Source: Lunularia cruciata
Taxonomy: Eukaryota; Streptophyta; Marchantiopsida; Lunulariales; Lunulariaceae
Direction of reading: 5' to 3'
NCBI GenBank assembly: GCA_948567375.1
Contig: OX419756.1
Location: 26,514,552 to 26,578,551 of the forward strand
Length of the DNA: 64,000 nt
Within the stretch, counting starts at the first letter, position 1, and each line of letters begins with the position of its first letter. The position numbers were made by a program, and so were the translations under genes. This document shows positions 55,089-64,000 of the stretch, in pieces. Below the pieces are notes generated by a model. The model did not search any database. It saw only the letters and a program-made list of their open reading frames with translations, and was not told the DNA's origin.

Positions 55089-56177
55089 ATGGATCCGCAG
55101 TTGCAAGAGGTGGTGCAAGGAATGCAAGGGATGTTGAATGAATTTCGAGAGATTAAGATGACCATGGAGACATTGCAAAGTCAAGTGCAGATCCTCAGGA
55201 ACGATCAAGCCATGCAAGAAGAAGAGCCGTCTCAAAACCCAATACCTACGACTGAAGTACTTGGAGAGGCACCCGTGCCTACGAACCCTATCAACGATGA
55301 AGCCACATTGCTACTCCGGATGAAGAAGACTTGCAACATCGAGCCTTACAAGGGGCAGCGTACGATGGGAGTAGTGGAGAATTGGATCTCGAGAATGAAT
55401 CGATATTTTTGATTGTTCTCAACAGAGATCACAGAGCATGCTGCAAGCGTGTTTGCATGTGGGTACTTGACCGATAAAGCCCTCACATGGTATGATGCTT
55501 GGGAACGATCCATGCTGGCAGAGAGAAGGGAGGTCACATGGACAGCAATGCAAGAAGGACTGCTCAAGAATTTCCAATCGGTGGATTCTGTGCAGATGGC
55601 TCGAACCCGACTATGAGGATTGAGACAGAAGAATAGCGTACAAGAGTATGTGGAGGCATTTCTGGATCTACAAGTTGCAATTACCGACATGAGTCCAGCA
55701 GAGGCTCTTGACAATTTCAAATGAGGGTTGAAAGAGCGGATTCGCCAAGAAGTCATGGTGCAAAACCCTCGCACGGTATTTGAAGCTATTGCTTGTGTGC
55801 AGAGAATAGCTGGAGCATTAGGTGGAGGTGAAGGAGTAGTTCCACCTCAACATTATCGGGCAGAAATGCCACACATGGGTGGACCAGTACTGATGGAATT
55901 GGGCAACCTTCGATTCCGGGATCGAGGAGCACTGCCGCTTCAAGGAGAGCGAGGACGGGTAGAAGAACAAAGAGATGGAGTCCCACACGGAGAAGGGACT
56001 CGAGGAGAACAACGCCGTTGTTACAATTGTGGCCGTATTGGGCACATATCTACCAATTGTCGCACTCGTTTCCCTAGAGGCCCTCAGCCTTTGTACAGGC
56101 GATCTTTGAACAACATGGAGAGGCACATTGAAGAGGAGGAGGTGGAAACCACTTCGGGAAACAAAGATCGCCAATAA
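55089..56177 (+). pseudogene. element D gag with in-frame stops
   Basis: The ATG at 55089 (MDPQLQEVVQGMQGM) is the likely start; the upstream in-phase TTG is not a start. A coiled-coil-like N-terminus is followed by the capsid region (ENWISRMNRYF, LTDKALTWYDAW, MQEGLLKNFQSVDS, EAFLDLQVAITDMSP) and a zinc knuckle CYNCGRIGHISTNC near 56021. TGA at 55410-55412 (also in B), 55614-55616 and 55722-55724 break the frame; the phase is otherwise constant. Confidence 0.8.
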
Positions 56178-56272
56178 ATGTACCTCGTGGCCTTACTGGC
56201 TCAATAAGGAAGCAGAGAAGCGAAGGAAGGAAGAAGAATAATGCGCAAAGATCCCGAAAGGCAACCTCACAA

Positions 56273-57229
56273 TTGATTGTCGTGAATGGAATCCTAGAAG
56301 GTAATCAAGTGAGAGTATTAATAGATCCGGGAGCAACAGAGAATTTCTTGTCTCGCTCTGTTGCAATAAGCTTGGGAATGGATCTAGAGAGAGATGGAAG
56401 TGAAGAAGTAGAGTTACCAAATGGGCAAACAGAGAGGATTGAATCATTACCTAGACGGGTAACCCTCTCTATAGGAGAATATCAAGAAGCAATTGAGTGG
56501 CGAGTGATACAATTAGCCCGTTATGATGCAATTTTAGGCATGCCATGGATGGAGCAGTACAACCCAATGGTGGATTGGAGGAAGAAAGTAGTGACAACTC
56601 ACCAATGGTCAATCATTGGGGTTAAAGAAAAATCACACAGGCAAAAACTGCCTCTATATGTCGTAGGGACGACAACTGTCTGTAAGACCGATAGATGTTT
56701 TCTGGGTCTAATTAGAGAAGTCCAGAGTGCACAACTCGCTGGACAAATTCCTGAGAAATTGAAGGATGTGGTGGATGAGTTTCAAGATGTCTTTCTCGAT
56801 GATCTACCCTCAGGATTACCACCTAAAAGGCGAGTAGATCACAAAATAGAGACACTCCCGGGGAAGACACCTCCTTGTAAGGCCCCATATCGCCTATCAC
56901 CTCATGAGTTGGAGGAGTGTAAGACTCAAATTGAGGAGATGCTACAGAAAGGGTTCATCCAACCTAGCGTATCACCATATGGGGCCCCTGTCTTGTTTGT
57001 GAAGAAGAAGGATGGTACAATGCGCATGTGCATTGACTATCGGGGTCTCAATCAGCAAACAGTGAAGAACAAATACCCCTTACCTCGCATGGCTGACTTG
57101 TTTGATCAACTCCATGGATACTTCACCAAACTTCACCAAACTGGACTTGCGGAGCGGTTACAATCAAATCCGAATTGCAGAGGAGGATGTGTACAAAATT
57201 GCCTTTCGAACCAAGTATGGCCACTTTGA
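56273..57229 (+). pseudogene. element D protease and first part of RT
   Basis: Protease: [15 protein letters not shown] (D-P-G in place of D-S/T-G) near residue 15, ending [13 protein letters not shown] near 87. RT start: [58 protein letters not shown] near 240-280. At 57119-57138 the ten bases CTTCACCAAA are doubled, shifting the frame; RT goes on in another phase from 57102. Confidence 0.8.
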
Positions 57230-58007
57230 GTATCTTGTGATGCCTTTTGGCCTTACCAATGCGCCTGCCACTTTCATGAGCCTAATGAATGACATATTTC
57301 GTCCATACTTGGATAAGTCTGTTATTGTCTTCTTGGATGATATCTTAGTATATAGTAGCACGACGACAGAACACAAACAACATCTACGAGAGGTCCTCTA
57401 GATTCTAAGACAGAATCAATTGTACGCCAAAATCTCAAAGTGTGAGTTTGGCAAGTCTGAAGTAGACTACTTAGGGCATAGAGTAAGTGCAGAGGGCATT
57501 CAAGTATTGACAGATAAAATAGAGGTCATTCAAAAATGGAGTGCCTCAGAAGATCAGACTCAACTTAAGAGCTTCTTGGGGTTGACGGGATTCTATCGTA
57601 GATTTGTCAAGGACTTCTCCAAGGTTGCACAGCCTTTAACGGCACTACTTGGCAAGGGGAAGAAGTGGACATGGGGAACTGCACAAGAGTTGGCCTTTCA
57701 AGAATTGAAGGCCGCCTTGCTACATGCACCAATCTTGAAGTGGTATGACCCAAAACGTCCAATCAAGTTGGCTACGGATGCATCAGGCATAGCAATAGGA
57801 GCAGTCCTACAACAAGAGTGGCATGACGGATGGCATCCAATTGCATATTTCTCTCAAAAGTTGTTACCGGCAGAGCGTAACTACCACCCCACAGAACAAG
57901 AAGAGTTGGCCATCGTTCTAGCAACCAAGCATTGGAAGCACTACCTGGGCGAGAAGGCATTTGTAGTAGAGACAGACCACAAACCTCTAGTCTACCTCGA
58001 GACGTAG
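57102..58007 (+). pseudogene. element D RT catalytic part and RNase H
   Basis: [39 protein letters not shown] and the catalytic box [10 protein letters not shown] near 57330; TAG at 57399-57401; thumb and connection KISKCEFGKSEVDYLGHRVS; RNase H LATDASGIAIGAVLQQ near 57769, TEQEELAIVLATKHW and VETDHKPLVYLET. TAG near 58005 and TGA near 58047 separate it from integrase in the same phase. Confidence 0.8.
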
Positions 58008-58061
58008 AAGGATCTATCTCGTCGCCAAATTCGGTGGGCAGAGTGGTGACAATGCTTCAAC

Positions 58062-59606
58062 ATGACAATCACCTGCGTGGAAGGTAAGAAGCAACTTGCA
58101 GATGCATTCACCCGCATGCCAATGGCCAACAACTTGGCGGCAGAGGTTAAGATTAACCCTGAATTTTGGCAAGAGATTTTAGCTGCTACAAAAACTGATC
58201 CACAGATTGTAGAAGCGCAATCGTCCAAAGGTGTCACCAACACCCAAGGACTCACCTTTCGGGAGGGCCGATTGTGGATCCCAAATGTCCCAGAATTACG
58301 CACCACCATTCTAGCAGAATGTCATGATTTGGCCATTGCAGCTCATGTCGGAGTGGACAAGACCTTGGAGGCAGTCAAGCGCCATTACTATTGGCCCAAG
58401 ATGAGCAACAACGTGATGGACTATGTGCGTAGCTGTCTACTTTGTCAACAGAACAAAGCTTCTAATCAAGCTCCTGCAGGGCTCCTTCAACCTCTTCCCA
58501 CTCCTACCCAACGTTGGGAACAAGTGAGTATGGATCTCGTCTGTGAATTACCCAAGACCACCTCAGGGTTTGACTCCATTGTGGTCTTTGTGGACCGGCT
58601 CAGCAAAATGATTCATGTACGCCCTACCACCAAGGAGGTGACCGCTCCACAACTAGCTCAACTATACTTAGATGCAGTCTTTGCTCACCATGGCTTGTCT
58701 AGAGTACTTATCACCGATAGAGGCACCCAATTCACTAGTTTGTTTTGGCGAACACTCTTTGGGTTCTTCAAAACCAAGTTGGCCATGTCTACAGCTTACC
58801 ACCCACAAACAGATAGCCAAACAGAGCGGGCTAATCGCACGATTGAAGACATGTTACGCGGCTTCACCTTTGAAGAGCAAGAGAGGTGGGACACCCTACT
58901 ACCGTTGGTGGAATTTGCTTACAACAATTCAGTGAATGCCTCCACTCAAGTCACTCCGTTCTTCCTCATGTATGGTGAGCATCCCTTCACACCTTCTAGC
59001 TTGATGAAGATCCGTCTAGTGACTACTAAGGTTGATGCAGTCAACACATTTGTTTCTAGAATCCAACAAGGTGTGGAGTGCGCCAAGCACAGGTTACAGA
59101 TTGCGCAAAATCAACAAAAGCAGTATGCTGATGCACACCGTAGGCACATGGAGTTCAATGTTGGGGATCAAGTGTGGCTATCGACAACCAACCTCACATT
59201 AGTTGGATCTCGTAAGCTCAGACCTCGTTTTATTGGGCCTTTCTCGATTCTTTGTCGCATCGGCGTTGTGGCCTATCAACTTGAGCTACCACCACACATG
59301 AAGATCCATCCAATGTTCCATGTCTCCCTATTACGCAGATATGCTCCCCGATCAGGCCAAGGTACTTCCACGTAGGACATTCGACCTTGTCCGACAGTCA
59401 TTGATAGCACAGAGGAATATGAAGTGGAGCGGATTCTCCAAAAGCGCATGCGTGGTACTTGCCATCCGCGGGTGGAATATCTAGTACAATGGAAAAGTTA
59501 CCCCCTCTATGAAGCAACCTGGGAACCCGCTGCCAATTTGGCACATGCACCGGCGTTGGTGCAAGCATTTGAGCAACAATTGCACAACGAGGATGTTGCG
59601 TTTTAA
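58062..59606 (+). pseudogene. element D integrase and chromodomain
   Basis: Integrase zinc finger H..H (ECHDLAIAAH) and CLLCQQ near 58320-58450; core SMDLVCELP, TDRGTQFTS and HPQTDSQTERANRT giving D, D and E; GPF-type C-terminus RPRFIGPFSILCRIG near 59220. TAG at 59373-59375 interrupts before the chromodomain: YEVERILQKRMRG, VEYLVQWKSYPLYEATWEP, NLAHAPALVQAFEQQ (about 59418-59590). Such a chromodomain marks chromoviruses and guides insertion to marked chromatin. Confidence 0.9.
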
Positions 59607-59619
59607 AAGGAGGGAGGTC
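59601..59619 (+). promoter_or_regulatory. polypurine tract of element D
   Basis: AAAAGGAGGGAGGTC directly before the right LTR; the same tract is present in B (minus strand, 30546-30562). Confidence 0.85.
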
Positions 59620-60514
59620 TGTAATACCAAGGGTTAGCCATATGATCTAGATGTGAAATTTGGTTTGGTAACATCTAGAATGATGTTATACATGATGGTC
59701 AAAATAGATCAGATAGAAGTATCACCAAAAGAGTACTTCTACTAATAGGGCAGAAACCAAAATAGACTTGAGAACCTTAGAACCAATAGCTAGACATATG
59801 ATTTAAAGGTGAGAATTGGTTTAGTAACATCTAGAAGGATGTTATACATGATGGTCAAAATAGATCAGATAGAAGTATCACCAAAAGAGTACTTCTACTA
59901 ATAGGGCAAAAACCAAAATAGACTTGAGAACCTTAGAACCAATAGCTAGACATATGATTTAAAGGTGAGAATTGGTTTGGTAACATCTAGAAGGATGTTA
60001 CACATGATGGACTAAACAGATCAGAAAGAGGTATAACCAAAAGGGGACTTCTACTACTGGAGTAGGAACCGAAATATGCATGAAATCTTTGAAGGCAATT
60101 TCGGAGGCCTAAACGGATGAATTAGGCCTCGAAAATGTGCAGATTCCCCCCCCAACGGATGAAAAGTTGGCCTTCCCTCCCCCCTGGTTTGTCTCATTGA
60201 GAGCTTTCCAACGGTACCTTACTCATGTGATTCTGAGATTCCTACAGGAAGATTCCCTAAAAGATTCCCTCCGGTCAAAGCTTGTTTGACCAACCAGATA
60301 GGACCTAGACCAGACAGGTCACCCATCCAAGTAAGTAATCCAAGGGTGGAGCTTGCTGACATGTCACCTATCTGTGTCCCTAATCCTATGGTGGAGCTTC
60401 CTTGGAGGAGATCCTCTTTGTCTATATAATAAAGAGAAGGTGCTCCCTTGGGGCATCGAATGTTTGAGTGTGCAATCTTTGTTTTCTCTCTTCTCTTGTC
60501 CTCGGAGTATTACA
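59620..60514 (+). repeat. 3' LTR of element D, with an internal duplication
   Basis: 895 bp against 737 bp for the left LTR. A unit of about 150 bp (GTAACATCTAGAA... to ...GAGAATTGGTTT) is present twice in tandem at about 59673-59974 and once in the left LTR. Otherwise the two LTRs are close, with scattered changes and a small difference in a C-run near 60145. Confidence 0.85.
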
Positions 60515-60519
60515 CCTAA

Positions 60520-61199
60520 CTGCCAACTAGGGTGGCAATTGTGGCACTTTAGATTCCATGTATAACTTATGTGTGAGTTGTGCTGCTATAGTGTGTGATG
60601 CTAACAACAATGTATGTTGTGTAGCAATGTATATACACACAAAAATCATCACACCATTTGTAGCATCACACCTAGATTGCTCAAACATTGGAGTAGTAGT
60701 ATGGGTATTCAAAGGTATTTTGGCAATTACTTATAGACTGCTTGTTGATGGTCAAATTTCATGTTTGGGGTACTAACTACATGGTGGAGCCCAACGTCAT
60801 TGGCACCATTCCCATCATTGGGTGTGCCATCAGCGGGACCATTAGGGTTGGAGACCTAGGTCAAGATCAAAGGGTATACTTTTAAAGTGCAGGTACAAAG
60901 AGCTTAGTTCTTTTATGTTGACCTTCAAGTTCCTGGCTATGGTAGACAAAGGCTGGAGAGCATCACTTGGAATCTCTTAGCTAGAGTGAGTGTGGCTTGA
61001 TTGTAATCAATTCTCAATTGTTGTTAGATTGTTGAGTGACAGATCAAGAACTGATTTGATTGAGTGTGATTTGAGTTGAGAATAAATTGATTCTTATGGC
61101 ACTTTAGAGTCCATGTATGACTTATGTATGAGTTGTGCTTCTATAGTGTCTGATGTTGTTAATGATGTATATTGTGTAGTGATGTATATATGCATGATA
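60520..61199 (+). repeat. 3' end and 3' LTR of element A
   Basis: Resumes A with a polypurine-type CAACTAGGGTGGCAAT, then the LTR from 60540 (TGTGGCAC) to 61199. It has the same repeat-core-repeat order as F: 105-bp-type repeats at about 60540-60645 and 61093-61199, with a core between (recognisable by CATCAGCGGGACCATTAGGG near 60830). Strongly CpG-depleted relative to F. Confidence 0.75.
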
Positions 61200-61203
61200 T
61201 AAT

Positions 61204-62700
61204 GTCAATCAACTCAAAGGTCCAAATCAAGTTTAGAACTACTCTACAATAAGACCACTTCTTTTAGATTATATAAGGTCATCTTGCCGCACATGACAAG
61301 GAATAAAACACCTTCTCCTTCAAGCCTTCCATTCTATGAAAACTAGATCTATGTTCCAGCCAAGGATGACCTACAACTTGTGTGCCTTCAAGAAGCCCAT
61401 GACTTACCAATCATTGGTCACATGGCTTACCAATCATTGGTCACATGGGTGTAGACAAGACCTTGGGTAACTTACAATGGTAATTGTGGTGGCCCAATAT
61501 GGCACAAGATGTTTAAGAGTTTATTTGATCTTGTGGGAGCAACCAATGCACCAAGATTGGCAACCAAAAACCAAGTGGACTCCTTCAACCACTTCCCATC
61601 CCATCTGCTTGATGGGAACATGTAAGTGTAGATCTCATCACATCCTTGCCCAAGACAAAGCAAGGTTACACAATAATCATGGCGTTTTTTGAGAAGTTTA
61701 GTAAGCAAATCCATTTGGCACCAACCTTGGATATAGTGGATGCTCCAACATTGGCCCAAATCTACTTTGACAATGTATTCAAGCATCATGGGATACCTCA
61801 TGTACTCATCTTTGACTGTGATCTTGATTCATTGGAAAATTTTGGCAAGCACTCTTCCAAATACTTAGCACCAAGTTTGCTCTATCCATGGGCTATCACC
61901 GTCAAACTAATAGACAAACCTAATATGCAAATTGCACCTTGGAGGATATGCTTAATGTCTTTGTCAACGTTCATCATACCAACTTGGATGAATGTCTTGT
62001 AGTTGCTAAGTTTACCTATAATAACTTCAAATTTGCAAGCACCAGATTCTCTTTATTCTTCTATAATTTTGGCCAAGACCCACTTGTTCCAAATTCCCTT
62101 CTTTCTCTTCCTATATCTCATGTCCCTCATACTTCCATGTTCTTGACCAAAATATCTCAATCTCTACAATAAACCAAATCTCATCTCTTTGTTGCTCAAA
62201 TTGTCAAAAACAATACATGAACTAACATTATCATGATCTCACTTTTCAACTTGGTGATAAGGTCATGCTTCCTTCTAATAACCTACCTTTCCCACTTGAT
62301 ACCCAAGTCCGTAAACTTGCTCCTAATTAGATAGGTCCATTTGATGTCACCAAAATCATTTCTCTTATTGCTTATTGACTTGCATTGCCTTGCCATATAT
62401 GAATTCACTTTGTCTTTCACATTTCCAAGTTGAAACCCTTTGTTTCTAATCCACCTTCCTTTTCCTCTTGTATCCAACTCCCTCCTCCTCCCGTTCCTAA
62501 CAACAATCATGTGGAGTATGAAAATATGTATCCTTGCACGTCATCACATTCAATATGACTGCCAACCATATATTGAGTACAAAGTCCTTTGGAAAAAGTA
62601 TCCCCTTCATGATGCCCACTTGGGAGCCTCTCATATCCAAAATGCACAAACAACTATCCATGAGTTTGAAGCTTCCATGGTGATGAGGATGTCACCAACT
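61204..62700 (+). pseudogene. element E, right part: integrase and chromodomain remnant
   Basis: Integrase finger text EAHDLPIIGHMGVDKTL near 61395-61460 parallels D; LLQPLPIPS..WEHVSVDL near 61580; core MAFFEKFSKQIHLAPTLD (61680), APTLAQIYFDNVFKHHGIPHVLIFD (61740), then AKFTYNNFKFASTRFSLFFYNFGQDPLVP (62010). A decayed chromodomain (IEYKVLWKKYPLHDAHLGASHIQNAQ...HEFEAS) lies at 62560-62680. Several shifts. It completes the pol broken off at 22283, with RNase H missing. Confidence 0.7.
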
Positions 62701-62714
62701 AGCAATGGAGGAAT

Positions 62715-63090
62715 ATGTAACAATATGGAGTTTACATATGAGTTAGTCAAGACTAATAAAGCAGCAAATAGGTCAAATTAGCCAAGATTTATACAAAAAA
62801 ATTATAGAAGCATCTAGGAAGCTACTTGGTACCTTCCAAGTATTGGGTAATGTGCATTCCAAGTTACAAGACTCTTGATCTTTCACTTTGATTTCCATTC
62901 TCCTATTTCTCTCCTCTATCTTTTACAATGACACTTTTATCTCATTTTTAGTCACATCCAACTCGTATTCTTTTGGGATTGACTCTGCCCAAGAGGTTAA
63001 ATATGAAATATTAGACAATCATCATAGTAAGACTTTTATTTCATTTTTAGTCACATCCAACCGGTATTCTTGTGGGATAAACAAGTGCTT
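62715..63090 (+). repeat. putative 3' LTR of element E and flank
   Basis: Begins TGTAACAATATGGAG after the chromodomain. It contains CTAGGAAGCTACTTGG (as at 6130) and TCTTTCACTTTGATTTCCATT (as at 19640). A segment TTTTAGTCACATCCAAC(T/C)(C/G)GTATTCTT occurs twice, near 62945 and 63047, a small tandem duplication. End not determined. Confidence 0.4.
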
Positions 63091-63254
63091 ACCAAGTTAG
63101 TATGCACTAGAATGACACTCTGTCAATACATAAAATTATGCTATAAAATTTTTATAATTAATATATATATTATAAATTGTCTTGAATGGCTTAGCTAAAA
63201 GAACCAATTGTAAAAATGCAGAAATATATATGATTATATATATTAGAATTAGAA
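63091..63254. other. AT-rich spacer, nothing recognised
   Basis: Runs of TATATA and AAATTT between the E relic and the C-family relic. Confidence 0.4.
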
Positions 63255-64000
63255 TATTTATGCAATTTTGTGAGAGTATAGGATAACAATAAAGACCACC
63301 AATGGATACTCTATTTCATTCATGTATTATATTGAATATTCTTTAGTTACACTTTTATATTCTTAATTTCTAGAGCATTGTTAAGAAATTGAAGAAGTTA
63401 CAAGAGGTGATGAAAAGAAATAAAGGAAAGGATAATATCATAGAAATAGAATAGTTCAAAGTTGGTATTATGGTTAGAGCTGAACAAGCCTAAAGGAAGT
63501 AAAAGAAAACCTATGGCAAAAATCAAAGCAAGAAGAAGAAGAAGGATCTATGAAAGGAGATGACTGGATAATGTTATTTGATTTTACTTAATTTAAATAA
63601 TATAAAATTATTTCTAAATTATATTAAAGTTATCATATGGAACAGGTATGGGATAAGTGCATTGGATAATATTATTTGATTCTACTCAATCTAAGGAATA
63701 GAAAGATATTTCTTTTTGTTAATATTAGACTTATCATATGGAAAAGGAGGTGTTGGATAAGGATATCTTAGGAGGAAGATATCTTGATACAGTTAACCAA
63801 AATAAATTGAAGTTATATCTAGAAGGTTAAATTGACCTTTATCCTAAATAATAAATAAATATTTTTATAGAAGTACACGTCATATCCACATAACATATAT
63901 GCTATATAGCTTCCCTTGTTTTATATTATAAGACATCATATCCTATGAAGTAAAAGAACTTCTAAATTAGTTATGACTAGTTAAGTTTAGTAATAACAAA
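63255..64000 (+). mobile_element. decayed relative of element C: end of integrase and start of 3' LTR
   Basis: 63255-63360 matches the C text around 50505-50590 (GAGTATAGGA.AAC.A..AAGAC). 63385-63600 matches the Lys-rich stretch 50632-50830 (GAAGAA..., GAAGGTGATTGGGTAATGTT-like). 63745-63835 matches the end GGAGGAAGA.A..TTGATA...TTAACCA. 63955-64000 matches the LTR phrase TTAGTCATGGTTAGCTAAAGTTAGT. It runs off the right edge. Confidence 0.65.

Larger units (their letters stand above)
53749..60514 (+). mobile_element. element D: chromovirus (Ty3/gypsy with chromodomain), recently broken
   Basis: 6766 bp with TGTAATAC...GTATTACA ends and a 5-bp duplication. Order: 5' LTR (53749-54485), initiator-Met-type primer site, leader with two small ORFs, gag, protease, RT, RNase H, integrase, chromodomain, polypurine tract, 3' LTR (59620-60514). 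Damage is moderate: about three in-frame stops in gag, a frameshift near 57120, a few stops in pol. Sister of B. The 3' LTR is about 150 bp longer than the 5' LTR through an internal duplication. Confidence 0.9.
22284..61199 (+). mobile_element. element A: old, decayed copy of the methyltransferase-carrying gypsy element, interrupted three times
   Basis: A is the decayed sister of F in opposite orientation. Its own sequence is 22284-29808, 35092-35828, 53579-53748 and 60520-61199; between these lie B, F and D. The joins are clean: the A text continues across each insertion once one copy of the duplicated target is removed (CTTAG for B, TATG for F, CCTAA for D). The left end lacks the 5' LTR and about 290 bases of the leader that F has. 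The right end keeps a polypurine-type stretch and a full 3' LTR. GTCAA flanks both ends (22279-22283 and 61204-61208), compatible with a target duplication, but the truncated 5' end makes this doubtful. Frames contain many stops, mostly C-to-T or G-to-A changes relative to F. Confidence 0.8.

Noticed and set aside
1-64000. CRISPR arrays, rRNA genes, intact tRNA genes
   Set aside because: Looked for and not seen; the regular short repeats present belong to LTRs and leaders of retroelements.

Overview
The window looks like nuclear DNA from a land plant with a large, repeat-rich genome. A gymnosperm is my best guess, but that is inference. One intact host-type gene is visible, at 13842-15128, coding for a 428-residue outer-membrane beta-barrel-type protein of the plant OM47-like kind. 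Almost everything else is transposable-element DNA of different ages in an AT-rich background. No rRNA genes, intact tRNA genes or CRISPR arrays were seen.

Layout. 1-2400: decayed Ty1/copia element on the minus strand. 3119-4240 and 4301-4738: two copies of the 3' part of a non-LTR-type element with a Zn-knuckle plus nuclease-like C-terminal ORF; a third, older fragment lies at 17404-17750. 5895-6110 and 18438-19446: the C-terminal and N-terminal parts of pogo/Tigger-type transposase genes. 13.1-15.2 kb: the host gene with a G-box upstream. 19.45-63.1 kb: a deep nest of LTR retrotransposons. The end, 63.26-64.0 kb, holds a decayed relative of element C that runs off the window.

The nest, oldest to youngest. 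Chromovirus E (19450-22283, resuming at 61204-63090) is split by element A. A (plus strand) lies in pieces at 22284-29808, 35092-35828, 53579-53748 and 60520-61199. A is in turn split by B (29814-35086, minus, chromovirus, duplicated target CTTAG), by F (35829-53578, minus, duplicated target TATG) and by D (53749-60514, plus, chromovirus, duplicated target CCTAA). F is itself split by C (43890-51726, plus, flanked by GTAC), whose two 692-bp LTRs look identical and whose 1608-codon gag-pol is open.

The main discovery candidate is the A/F family. It is a Ty3/gypsy-type element whose polyprotein carries a complete C5 cytosine DNA methyltransferase between protease and reverse transcriptase, and a C4HC3 PHD finger at the C-terminus of integrase. 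The methyltransferase and RT parts are separated by one in-frame amber codon in a CAR-YYA context, kept in both the young copy F and the decayed copy A, which suggests stop-codon readthrough. The old copy A is strongly depleted of CpG relative to F. Retrotransposons carrying C5 methyltransferases have been reported from algae and dinoflagellates, so the principle has precedent; the combination with PHD finger, amber junction and a plant host deserves checking.

A second candidate is a family of small leader ORFs (about 50-75 residues, ending in a hydrophobic tail) found twice in the leader of C and twice in that of D, two elements of different gypsy lineages.
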